From assembly GCA_964030785.1 (NCBI GenBank), contig OZ034968.1, positions 47,939,730 through 48,003,729 on the forward strand: DNA of 64,000 bases. Direction: 5' to 3'. The translations under genes and the position numbers were made by a program. This document shows, in pieces, positions 32,936 through 44,731 of this stretch (position 1 is its first letter; each line of letters opens with the position of its first letter). The notes beneath the pieces were generated by a model that was not told where the DNA came from, ran no database searches, and saw only the letters and a list, made by a program, of their open reading frames with translations. This DNA is from Siderastrea siderea (lineage: Eukaryota; Cnidaria; Anthozoa; Scleractinia; Rhizangiidae).

Positions 32936-33021
32936 GTTGATCTACATAACCTTGGAACAATGGTCAGATTAAGGGAGTACAAACACATTGCTTAATAGGA
33001 CGTAGAGCTAGCCCTCCTAAG

Positions 33022-33983
33022 CACAGGCGGCCCAAACTCACGTTACGAGGTGTAATGTAATTTACATTCTTACCTTAGGTGAGGCGGAACGTGACCTTTC
33101 AGCGAGCCGGTATCGCGTTACAGGTGACCGTTAAAAGAGACGTTGTATGAGAATTAAAATACTAAGGTCTAATACTAAGCGTGACAAATGACACTTATGC
33201 GACCCGTGCATGGGCAAAAATGGCCAGTGAACTATGCTGCTTTCCCCACGATCGCGTGTCCAGGTACGTTATTACAACGATCAAACACAATCATCCAATT
33301 CAAATTTGAAAAGCGGTAACGAGCGTTTGCAACGGGAAATGTAATTCTAACGTACCTGGACGTGCACGGGTCGCATAAGTGTCATTTGTCACGCTGGCGA
33401 GGTCTCTAATTTCAAATGCAAATTAGCTGGTAGACGCAAAGGCGGTCACAGGCTTGAGAGGAAAGCCATATGGGCCCCAAAGTACGGCACAAATGGTTCG
33501 ATTTGGAAGGGAAAGAATGAAGCTTTTTTCGAGCCGATAGCGCAGAGAGGAAGAGGAGGTTTCCTTCTTGGGCTGGAGCTGAAAAAATTGCAGCGGATTC
33601 GAATTTCTGCGAAATAAAACGGTTTTTGGTGCGACTCGTCCAGGATCCCTGCCAGATTGCAATGACCAGCCTTAACTTCGTCTTATGAAGGGAGTTACAG
33701 TGGTTACGCAATGAAGCCTAAAATCCACTAAAACGATGAATACACGGCAAAACACAAAGGAATACATCAAAGGTAAGTATTTTTTATTCATTGTATTGAA
33801 CAAAAGTTCAAATTTATCGTTATTTAGCATTCGCAGACCTTAGTATTTTAATTCTCATACAACGTCTCTTTTAACGGTCCCCTGTAACGCGATACCGGCT
33901 CGCTCAAAGGTCACGTTCCGCCTCACCGAAGGTAAGAATGTAAATTACATTATACCCGGTAACGTGAGTTTAGGCCGCCTGTG
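33022..33983. mobile_element. Long-TIR MITE (about 150-bp inverted ends) with nested palindrome
   Basis: 33022-33172 and 33828-33983 are inverted copies starting CACAGGCGGCCCAAACTCAC, containing TTACATTCTTACC and CCGGTATCGCGTTAC. The interior holds another palindromic element at 33179-33394 and about 400 bp of unrecognised sequence. No transposase is encoded. I could not settle on a target duplication. Confidence 0.7.
33179..33394. mobile_element. Inner palindromic MITE
   Basis: It begins GCGTGACAAATGACACTTAT and ends with its complement. The 31-bp ends are perfectly inverted, and a second inverted pair, CCAGGTACGTTA and TAACGTACCTGG, lies inside. It sits immediately inside the left arm of the larger element, so it may be a separate insertion or an internal domain of it. 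Confidence 0.6.
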
Positions 33984-35930
33984 TCTTAAGCGTAGTCCTT
34001 TTTATCTGTAACTCTAACCCTAACCACAAATAACATTTACTTAGTTTTTCTTTCCTCTAGTTTTCTTATTGTGTGTGTAGTGGTATTATAATTTTCTCCT
34101 TCTCTCTTTTTGTTTTGCCTAATCATTTCCATATTTATTGCATACTGTACAATAAGACCTTGTGCTTTCTTTGTGCAATCATGGTGCTGATCAACCTACT
34201 ATCACTTAATGCAAGGGTGTCACATAACCACGCAATTAGTGAAGGGCACTTTTTTTGTATTTTAAGAACCAAAAGGCTGATTTTTATTGTCTAAAGGAAA
34301 CTTGTCATGCTTGTAATTCCACTTGTAATGCTTCATTTACGTTATGTTCATGTTATTAACACTCTTTAAGGAAATAAAGTATCCAAAAATATTAAAGGTA
34401 ACTTTCAGACGTTCACATGGGACAGAGAGCCTTTGAGAAGTGCAAACTATTCCACGTCATCAAGACCAGACCCCAAGACAGACAGTCTTGCTGCTACCAC
34501 ACACACATTCAAAACAGAATGCTTTTCAAAGCATGTATGACATTTCAAATAAACGTTTTTAAAGGAGATGAAACTGAAAGTTATCCCATTTATGAGTAGC
34601 TATCAATGTAATGAACGTAACCTTGGGCGACAAAGGAGAAGCTTCCTATCACCATCTGGTACGTATCAACCGTCAGCATGAAGACTGTGGAGTAAGCAAA
34701 AGGAAACTAATGCCACAAGAGGTAGACACGAGTCAATTTGTATTTGACACAAAATGGGAGCAATTCAAGTGCATGCCTACTGCGACTAAAGGAGACAAAA
34801 AGGGGCCCCTTAAGGTTGTTACTAAGATTTCAAAGCAGGAGAGATGTTTATATACTTCAGTCCCATCTTGATTCGTTCCAGGCACACCAGTTCCAAGCAA
34901 ACTGGCAACAACGGTAGATGAAAAGAACTATCAATAACCTTCCACCTCGGGTGTTTGTTGTCTCTACGATTACTCTGAAAACTGGAGCTGCCAGCACCAG
35001 GATCAAATTCAGACCCTCTGCTTTGCTCAGTCACAGGAATCAATCTACGTCACAATCTTACACTGTCATAAGCTGCAAGAAGAGAACAGGCAGGGAAATG
35101 TCAACAGTCAAGAGATTGTAACTGAAGATCTGTTTGTAATTTCTCCAAATTTAAAGCATGACCATGATTCCATATACGAGTGCAGGAGTACCGTTGTGGA
35201 TTATTTAGGACAAATAGACTATCACGTAACAGTTATGCAAAAGTGAACAAACAGCTGCGCTGCCCAGTACAAGAAATGCAACTGCATGGACGATCTCAGT
35301 TTTTCAGTCTCAGATTTTGGATTCCAGACAGTGCAAAATTACTTTAAACTTCACACCCAAAAGGTCCCCAGGAGGGAGCAGGCGCTAATCTCAAGCACAA
35401 AGTAAACATGGCTGTGATAAGTTGATATTCAGAATGCACACGACCTCCACAATTCATATGTACTATATATTTTCCCTGCCCATTGTTAGATAACTTTCGT
35501 TTTTACTATTTTAAACTGATGTAACAATTGATATGTATTTTTATCAGTGAAATACAGACTACGATTACGATTACGATCGCGATTACACGAAAGATAACTT
35601 AACTGAACCAAGCTCCTCCTGTTACAAGTCACAGAATGTCAGGGCGGCAGCATGGTTCCTCTGTACTGAGTTTCGTTCTCTACCTGGTGAAAGACTTGTT
35701 TTGAGCGAGAAGGAACATTTTGAACTCTCTAAAAGGCTTTTAAAGGCTATTGAACACCACATTTGTTTGTCTGAGTTTGGCTGCTGTTCCCTGGGTAAAA
35801 TTCCTACAGCTTAGTCTCCAGCTTCGTCACAGGCTTTTCAGTGGAAGAGGAAAGATTGTGTGACGAACCCTGAATGAAGTCTAAAATCGTTTTTAGCTTT
35901 AGTTGTGATAGTTGCCACTGGTTTTATATT
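33984..35930. other. No gene recognised
   Basis: AT-rich. Near 35556-35590 the phrase ACGATTACGATTACG follows CAGTGAAATACAGACT and may be the tail of an old LINE. Open frames at 34417-34599, 34611-34871 and 34918-35121 match nothing I know. Confidence 0.4.
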
Positions 35931-35939
35931 TACAGCGAG

Positions 35940-36281
35940 CAAATGTACTCTAATTCTAGAGGCTGCCGAGAAAAATACGACTATAATAAGAACCAATTCT
36001 CTAACACGCCCACAAAAACAAATGAAAGTGGGAGAGGAGATAACCACAAGAATCAACTCCCTCGGTGTTTGTAAAAGAATGTGGGAGAGGCAAAGGAGAA
36101 GTGGCGGGGCGTGGTTAGCAATGCCAAGAAAGAACACAACCAGCTATCCGTGGAGAGAAAAAAGACTGGTGGAGAAACAGAGCCCGCATCTCCTAAAGGG
36201 GAAACAAGAAGAATTATTGAGCTTTTTGGCGAAGACCCATCTTCCTCCGGAATTTCGGGGGAATTGAATCCAGTAGGTTAA
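35940..36281 (+). pseudogene. Myb/SANT-like DNA-binding domain remnant
   Basis: One frame gives NTTIIRTNSLTRPQKQ and EEITTRINSLGVCKR. After a frameshift near 36085 it continues KEKWRGVVSNAKKEHNQLS, then KTGGETEPASPKGETRRII and ELFGEDPSSSGISG. This pattern matches the trihelix Myb/SANT-like (NAIF1-type) DNA-binding domains found in Harbinger-type accessory proteins and many cnidarian transposon-derived proteins. It ends in a stop just after the domain, and no partner transposase is present. Confidence 0.55.
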
Positions 36282-36369
36282 TTAAGCCTCTTCTCACAGC
36301 AATAATGTTTGTCCTGACAGAAAGGAAACTGAAAAGAAGCTCACCCCCTTTATCATTTTTTAATCGGCA

Positions 36370-38033
36370 AACAGATGCTACAAGCACTCTGTCATCAGAA
36401 CGTCAACTGGGATGACCCTGTGCCAGAGGATATTCTACCACTATGGGAGAATTGGCACACAGAGCTACCTCTACTTCAGATGCTTACGTTTCCCTGCTTG
36501 TCTTAAGCCACCAGGTTTTGGCAACCCTATTTGCACCACGATCCATAGCTTCTCAGATGCAAGTGACACCGGTTTGGGTCAGATCTATCTGTGTATGATC
36601 AACCAGAAGAACGAAGTCCATGTTAGCTTCCTGATGGCGAAAACTAGAGTTGCTCCACTGAAGGCAATATTTATAGTTCGCCTAGAGTTAATGGCAGCTG
36701 CCATCTCCATCCATGTAGCTACAATGCTCAAGAGTGAACTTGACATTGAAAACATTCGTTATTACTACACCGACTCTGAGATGGTAATCGGATACATCAA
36801 CAATAATGCATGCTGTTTCAATGTCTACGTTGGTAACCGCGTGCAGCACATCCAAGACCATAGCACTCCAGGAAACTGGTTCCATGTTCCAGGAAAAGAG
36901 AACCCGGCCGATGAGGCCTCTCCTGGTTTGAATGCAAAAGAGTTATTGGAGAACAGCCGCTGGTTTAAAGGACCACAGTTCCTGTCGCAACAAGATCCAC
37001 TACCCTTTCAAACCCAGCCTACCTGTACACTGGATCGATCAGATAACGAAGTTAGAAAGGAGACAAAACCCATGTTAGCCACCAAGATCGATGAATGCAA
37101 GACTCATCAAACCTATCCCGAAATACTGAAACCTGACCTTTTCAATCATTTCTCTTCACCGCCTAAAATGATGTATCATTCATGTTCAGAGGGCGATTGC
37201 AAGATTGAAACCGAGCAAACAACACAACTGGCGTCAAAAGGGAGGACCCCCGACTGTGCAAGATTAGCATAAGATTAGCATAATCATTTCAAAGCAGAGA
37301 TTGTAACCTTAAGTGAGCCTGAAGGCAACAGGAACCAATTTCAAGAGCGCCAGACTGCATGCAAAAGAAACAAAATAGTTACGTTGAGCAGCAATCTTCA
37401 GAAACTTGACCCGTTTCTGGATGAAGAAGGACTACTTCGAGTTGACGGTTGTCTTGAGTTCTACTTCCCCTTACCAAGTCAAACACCCCCTTATTGTGCC
37501 AAAGAACAGCCACGTGACCAGTCTTCTCATACACCAGATTCATCACGGGAAGCAGCATCACCAAGGTTACAGCATGACTCACAACGCTATCCGTCAAGCT
37601 GGATTCCACATTATCAATGGACGTTCTGTAGTTTCCCACCTCATCGCTAAGTGTGTAGCATGCCGCAAGTTACAAGGCCACACTTAAGACCAGAAAATGG
37701 CAGACCTTCCAAGTGAGCGAGTCACACCAGCTCCCCCATTTACGTACACTGGAATGGACGCTTCTGGTCCCTCTACATCAGGGAAGAGGGAAGGAGCTAA
37801 AATGCTGGGGACTAATATTCACATGCCTTGCCTCTTGTGCAATACGCCTGGAAACTCTCAATCACATGACAACTGACTCCTTCTTGAATGCACTGAGATG
37901 CTTTATCAGGCACAGAGGCAAGGTGCAAGAGCTCAGATCCGATCAAGGCACTAATTTCATAGGAACAAGGAGCGAACTCAATGCTGCACTAAAAACTCGA
38001 CACTACATCTATCAAAGATTATTTAATATATAG
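36370..38033 (+). pseudogene. BEL/Pao retrotransposon pol remnant (RNase H + integrase)
   Basis: The 5' part reads DILPLWENWHTELPLLQ, then an RNase H domain with SFSDASDTGLGQIY, RVAPLKAIFIVRLELMAAA, YYYTDSEMVIGYI, and WFHVPGKENPADEAS. After frame changes come the integrase zinc motif (HHGKQHHQGYS, then CVACRKLQ) near 37540-37680 and an integrase core with TYTGMDASGP and ELRSDQGTNFIG. Protease, reverse transcriptase and LTRs are not seen. Several stops and frameshifts make it non-functional. Confidence 0.75.
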
Positions 38034-39096
38034 ATTTAGCCATGCCTAAAAGCGGAGCCTCCAAGGAATAAACTGGTGCTCGTTTCTCAAAAATAGTCCT
38101 GAAACTTTTCGCTCTGAAATATATTTCGGGGCTTTCTTTGGCTCGTTCCCTTTCGAAAAGTGTTTCTCAAAAAGCCCGAAAGTGTTCCGAATTGTCCTCC
38201 AAGATTTTGAGGATCTGTTCTGTAAAACCAAGCTCGAAAGGTCATTCTAGAGGCTGAGCACAGCTTAAATTTTTTTCGGGCATCAAACTGAACACATATT
38301 TTACTCAGGAGCAGTCTTGTTTGGTTTTTTAAATGTTTCCATATCCTGTCATTAACTGTCAAGGCTTGTCAAATCTCCTTGGATTATTGGCTGTTGGCTT
38401 GAATGAACTTGAAACGGCGCTCATGAACAACACCAAAATAAAACTTATTCTGAAGTAAATGGGTTATCTTCATCGCGTTCAGATGTTGAGTTAACAAATA
38501 CATGAACTGCCACTATTAGTCTGGTCAAAATTTATACCATCAAGATTGAAAACGAGCAAACACCAAACACGCTTTAAATTATGGCATAAGTTTTGCGGAT
38601 GCGAAGTAAGCCCATTTAAAGTTAGGCGCTTTGAGGAATGCAAAAAAACTTGTTTTTCGGAAGCTTTTCGGATAAAATAGTCTTAAACCGACAACTGCTT
38701 CGCTTACTATTGAAAAGTTCTAGGACAAGAAAATCGACAATTGCACAAACCGATCCGACAGTTAAAATTGAATGCAATTATTCGCCGTAAGTGATGCTTG
38801 TGCAGTTGCCTTGCGACTGTGCTTTGACATACTGTTATGAATAAACAAACACAAAATAATAAACAGAGAAATCATTTTTGAAAAAGTTTATTCAAAAACC
38901 CGTAAGTTTATACTTAAATGCAATTCGCATTACACTTCCAGCATGGCAAAATATTCCAAGACTACATCTGTCACAAATCTGAGCTCGTTTTCTAATAATT
39001 TTTTGAAGTCAAAAGTAAATGACACATTTCTAATGACATAAATTCAATTTCAAAATGTAATTTCTTTGACCGTAATAAATACTCAAAATCATGCAC
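38034..39096. other. No gene recognised
   Basis: AT-rich filler between the BEL/Pao remnant and the long inverted repeat. Phrases such as TTTCTCAAAAA recur near 38085 and 38160 and could be from an old palindromic repeat. Confidence 0.4.
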
Positions 39097-42000
39097 CTTA
39101 AGAGCGAATGTTGCCAAAAATCAAACATTTTCAAAATATTGTGGCAACAGCTCAAAAATCAATTCCGCTCATATTCTTGTGTTAGGTAGACCTTAATGTG
39201 AAACAAATCACTGCATAGTTCGTTTGGCTGAATATCGATTTATTTTCAAGAAAATCGATATTAACGGAATTCGCTCAAAATACCGCTTTTGAAACTCAAA
39301 ATTTAAGGCAAATCTCGAAGCTTCGTGTGACAAAATGAAGCATTCCAGAGCAATAAAAATTAACCAGACTTGTAGAACGATGTTTAAATATATGTCTAAA
39401 GCAATTTCAGCAATTTCTTCTTATTTGTTTACCAGCTAATTAAATTTATCCGACATACTTTTGACTAGATAAAAAGTATATCACGTTTAACCCCTAAAAA
39501 AAGTATGTGGTACCGAATATTATTCGTCAAGAATCTGGATTTCAAGAGGAGAAGGGATGTCCTTTCCGTTCCTAACAGGATTTTTTGGGGAAATTTACTG
39601 ACGCGATGTTATAGAATTTGACAGTTGGACAAAATGCGTTGATTCAAGCGATCAGAAAAGTCAGCCTAATTAACTCAGTGTACAGATACGCAAACAACTT
39701 CACGTTTACCGCAGGTTTTGATCAGCCAACAACCAATTTTAACACAAAATCCTCTAACCTTCATGTTGCTGTATCACAGATGAGAGCTGTGGTCCTTGTT
39801 CACGATAGTGAAACAAGAAGTCGTTAATACAAAAACCTCTGTTACGTGCTTTGGGTGATGCCGCTAATTAATTCAATCAGAATGAGTTTTAGTGAAATCG
39901 ACAACTGCATGCATGTACCGCGGTAACAAAATTTTGGGTGCATCGGGTGACTTTGGGGAATATTAAAGGTTAAATTGTTTTTTCAAATAAGCTATTCTTG
40001 TCATCCTACGTTTATTAATTTAAGGACTGAGCGAAGATTCTCAGTAGATTGGTTTCAGATGAGCACTTAAAAATGCATGAAACTGAAAAAAAACGTATGT
40101 TGGTTGCGTAACATTAACCCTAGAGCTTTTTTCTGGTGGGCAGGGCGAAGAGATTTAAAAAATATATTCTCTGTTGGTTTTCCAAGAGGTAGCACAGTTA
40201 ATGAACTATGGCTGGATTAAAATACAAAGTTGGACATGAAAATCTCCTTTTCGGTCTGAGAATGTTTTCTTTCTTTTTGTTTAGGGTGGGGCGGGGTTTG
40301 GGCTAAAGGTGTTTGAAAAGACGTTTCAGAGAATACTAAATCGACTGATTGTAAGTGCCCGGGTGAAAGTGATAGTATAAGTAAATGATTCTTGGCCTAA
40401 AAGGATTTTCAAATAAAGCGGAGCTTTTCCATCTCTTGTTTCAGAACTCACCTAACCCCACCTTTAATGTATCAATTATTCGGAAGTGAAACCTTTTGCT
40501 TTACAACATCACACAACATTCAAGCCAGCCACCTGCATGTGATAAAGCTTTGTTCAGCAATTATAAAAGCGGATCGGAAAGGAATTTGCAGGTTCTCGAT
40601 TTTCCGAAAACTGGATTTCACAGACCCAAAAGGCTCTGATTAGAAATACTTAGTCCGTGCCCGCACCCTTTCCTTGTGTGTTTTAATATTCTTTAAAGGC
40701 ATCTTGAGGTGACTTGGACATCTAAGTCACCCTCATATCAAGGTCTTCGAACACCTTTAAGAGTGATAGTGGGTCGCTGTAAAATGACAGTTTTGAGGAC
40801 TTAATTTTTAATCAAGGCTCGCTTGGAATTATTACCTTGGAATTATTCTTCCCTTTTGCTTAACCGACTCACTTTTGCGAGGATGGGGGTGACGGGTGGG
40901 TGGGGAGGGGGTTGGAAACCTACTTAAGGGGAACTTTTCATGTTGGTTCAAACATCCCCCTTCTCTTAGTCTTCAACCCCGGCTGCACCCTCATTTTGTT
41001 GGCCCACGCTCTTTGCGTTTTTCGTTTGCAAACTTTATGACTCGGCCAAACTCATTCAACATTATTCAACAATCTTGAACACAACTTTGTTGTGCGACGT
41101 TGAACAAGGTGGGCAAACGAATTCAGTACTTTTGATCACACCTGAGAACATAGAAAAAGTTGAATCAATATTAGAGAACATTATTGCACAGAGTGGCACA
41201 CCTGAGAACAAAAGAAAAGTCGGAAAAATTGTGAAACATCATTAAGCTGGAAGGCCAAATTTGTTTTAAAAATTCAACAGCGTTGATCGGTGTTGAATAG
41301 AACGTTGAACCCCCCGTTAACCGTTTTATAATTTTCTCCACTAAAAAAAACAGACTGCACGCACTACAGTGTCAGTCGAGTAGAGTCGTTTATCTTTGGT
41401 GCCTATTGAGCATCGAAAGCGGAATACCCAAGACTCATACAAAGTCATCCAAGTTAAGCCCGTAGTGGGTTGTATTTTCTGCCACACGACGAAGCTCTTA
41501 ACAATCTTGCAGATCATTAAATTTATTCCCTGAGAACCAGTATGAAATTTGATTTCTTATTGTCTATTCTCCGTAAATAAGTGTTTGTGCGTTAAATGTA
41601 CACTAGCACGTAAATACGAACAAGAACCAGGTAAAAATAAAAAGGAGGTTTAAGGTATCACCACCGCCTTATTTGAAAGTCTTTGAATGCCAGGAATCGA
41701 TACAATCAGTCAATTCAGTGTTCTCTAAAACTTCTTTCCCCGAAACCTATAGGCCCAGCCCCTCCCCACCCTCACCGCAACAAAACGAAAAAAAGAATTC
41801 TAAGACCGAACAGGAAATTTCCATGCCTGACTTTGTATTTGAATCTAGCCATAGTATATAAAATAGCATTCATTAACTGTGCTACTTCTTGGAAAACCAA
41901 CAAAGAATATATTTTTAAAACCCCCTTTGCGGCTTTGCCCTGCCCATCAGGTAAAAGCTCAGTCTCGGGTATGTCACGCAACCAACGTGCGCTTTTTTAA

Positions 42001-43150
42001 GTTGCACAGATTTCAAAGTACTCATTGAACCCAATCTACTGAGAATCTTCGCTCAGTCCTTAAAGTAGTAAACGTAGGAAGACAGAAATAGCTTATTTAA
42101 TAAAAAAAAATTAAACCTAATTCCCCAAAGTCACCCGGTGCACCCAAAATTTCGTTACCGCGGTACATGCATGCAGTAGTCGATTTCACTAAAACTCGTT
42201 CTAAATTAATTAGCGGCATCACCCAAAGCACGTAACAGATGTTTTTGTATTAACGACTTCTTGTTTCGCTGTTCAGTTCAGAGCTAGTTTGAAAGGAAAG
42301 ACATCTTATGTACAACACCTTAAGCCTGCTTTCCAACGAAAATAGGAAAAGAGAACCCTCACATCAAAAACGGCGGATGTTCGGTGAAACGGCATGGCAA
42401 GTTGCGATATCCTGTCAAGTTTCCTAACAGTTTGCTTGAATTTTATCATGAACAAGGACCACAGCTCTCATCTGTGATACAGCAACATGAAGGTTAGAGG
42501 ATTTTGTGTTAAAATCGGTTGTTGGCTGATCAAAACCTGCGGTAAACGTGAAGTTGTTTGTGTATCTGTACACTGAGTTAATTAGGCTGACTTTTCTGAT
42601 CGCTTAAATCAACGCAATTTGTCCAACTTTAAAATTCTATAACATCGCGACAATAAATTTCCCCAAAAAATCCTTTTAGGACGGAAAAGAACATCCCTTC
42701 TCCTCTTGAAATCCAAATTCTTGACGAATAATATTCGGTACCACATACTTTTTTTAGGGGTTAAACGTGATATACTTTTTATCTAGTCAAAAGTATGTCG
42801 GATAAATTTAATTAGAGCTCTTAAATAAACGAGCAGAAATTGCTGAAATTGCTTTTGACATATATTTAAACATCGCCCTACAAGTTTGGTTACTTTTTAT
42901 TGCTCTGGAGTGCTTCATTTTGTCACGTGAAGCTTCGAGATTTGCCTTAAATTTTGAACTTCAAAAGCGGTATTTTGAGCAAATTCCGTTAATATCAATT
43001 TCCTTGAAAATAAATCGATATTCAGCCAAACGAACTATGCAGTGATTTGTTTCACATTAAGGTCTACCTAACATAAGAATATGAGCGGAATTGATTTTTG
43101 AGCTGTTGGCACCAGATGTTTGACCGTTGGTAACATTCGCTCTTAAACCC
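39097..43150. mobile_element. Long inverted repeat, arms of about 1.3 kb around a 1.3-kb centre
   Basis: About 39097-40360 and about 41690-43150 are inverted, diverged copies. For example 39480-39600, with ACCCCTAAAAAAAGTATGTG, matches the reverse complement of 42640-42770. The centre (40360-41690) has no recognisable gene. Arm boundaries are approximate. The right arm stops about 30 bp before the TGTGTTTCAG splice-acceptor-like site at 43172-43181. No transposase is present; it could be a non-autonomous long-TIR element or an old inverted duplication. Confidence 0.75.
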
Positions 43151-43375
43151 TTTAAAAACTTCACTTACTCGGTTGTGTTTCAGAACACGGCAAGCTCTCC
43201 GCCATGAAGAAAACCAAGCGATGAGGTCCTTTGAAGGCAGCTTTCGTAACTTGAAGTTTTCGCCTACTACCAGTATTCTTTTGAACTGTTACGCAGACAT
43301 TCCTTTTCCGCATGAAGTAAAGGAAATAGGAGGTGTCTGCACACAGAGTAGCCGGCACTTGTGGGCTGTCTAGAT

Positions 43376-44725
43376 CATCAAACTGCTGAAAATAATAGAC
43401 AACTCTCCAAAAGCCAAGGGATATTTGGAGCAAGTGCAGCAATACAAATTTGTTACACCAACTTGCTTCATGAAGGATGACCTTCTAGCATTAACAAAGC
43501 TTAGTGTTTTTCCAAGAAGCAACTGGTGGTGGTCTTTCATCTGTGCAACCTATGGTAACATCCACAATCACTACAATACAGACCCTTAGAAATGACTTAA
43601 GGTTACTCCGGACCTTCGCGGGTGTCCTCCTCTGTCCTCTCACGGAAAGCTCGGCAGACTATATATTGTTGGAAAGTTAAATAAACGTAGATTTCGGGAA
43701 AAAAAATGAATTGCCAGTTTTTTTTAATTCCACAAAAGAAAATTGCAATAATGACCTGTCAAATTTGGCCGGAACATTCCTTAGATGTTGTGAAACATAA
43801 GTGTGTCAGGGATTTTTGAAATTTGTAATAAAAAAATACGCATGGTCATTTTTGTGGTTGTTAGCAATTTTCTTTTGCAGAATTGAAGAAACGGGCAATA
43901 ATAAATTATTTATATTTTTTCGGACATCTACATTTATTAAGCTTTCCAATGATATATAGTTTGCCGTGTTTTTCTTTAAAATGACGCGTATATGAATTTT
44001 TTCCCCGAGGACACCCGCGAAGGTCCGGAGTAACATTAACTGGAGATCTTGCAAATCTCCGTAGCTTCAAGGAACTTAATCAGTGCTTACAGATGGTTTG
44101 CATCATAAGAAGGAACGTCAGCAGGCAGGCGATAATGCAAGGCAAGTGTTTATTGCTGCTGGTCACGCATTTCTGGGTAATTTAATTGAAAACCTTTGGG
44201 ACAGGTTCCCAAAGGAGACACTAGATATCTGCAAAGCTCTCAACCTTGTAGTCAACCCTCAATCACTTCCAGAGAGTGCTGCAGATATAGCAACTCATGG
44301 AGCAGATGCTCTGAACAAGCTTATTTAGCACTACGGTCAGCCAAAGACAACAAGTGGGGCAGAAACATTGATCAACTGTCAACGTTGATCCAGATGTCAC
44401 AAGAGCAGACTACCTGCAACTCAAGTTTCTTTTTAACACTCACCACCTTATGAACATGCAGAAGTTCATCAACAGGTTCCTTGCTGATGAAGAACTTTGT
44501 GAACAGTTCCCAACTTATACAACTCTTGCCAATATTGCATTGGTAATTCCTGCATCCAGTGCTTCATGGGAAAGGAGGTTTTCTTGCCAAAACATAATCA
44601 AGACAGGCATTAGAAACAGACTGTCAGAGCAACACTTAGAGAATGTGATGAAAGTTGCAACTGAGGGACCCCCACTTGCAAAAGTTGATTGTGAAAGAAT
44701 CTTTAAAGGGAATCGTTGTTGCAGA
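43376..44725 (+). pseudogene. hAT-like (ZNF862-type) transposase remnant, interrupted by a MITE
   Basis: Visible segments are KLLKIIDNSPKAKGYLEQV, CFMKDDLLALTKLSVF, a frameshift, a TSTITTIQTLRND segment, then after the MITE GDLANLRSFKELNQCLQM. Another frame continues DGLHHKKERQQAG, HAFLGNLIENLWDRFPKE, and finally YTTLANIALVIPASSASWER and FSCQNIIKTGIRNRLSE. The last part is the hAT C-terminal dimerisation motif as found in ZNF862/hAT-derived proteins. At least three frameshifts or stops are present. The N-terminal zinc finger is not seen. Confidence 0.7.
43601..44035. mobile_element. piggyBac-like MITE with TTAA target duplication
   Basis: The ends GGTTACTCCGGACC and its near complement (GGTCCGGAGTAACA) are inverted, and both flanks carry TTAA (43597-43600 and 44036-44039). 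Removing the element and one TTAA lets the hAT reading frame continue without a break from LRND to LTGDLANL. Length 435 bp, non-coding. Confidence 0.75.
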
Positions 44726-44731
44726 AAATAG

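Noticed and set aside
35838..36137. 99-codon minus-strand frame near 36 kb
   Set aside because: It lies opposite the Myb/SANT-like reading and shows no family pattern; treated as its shadow.
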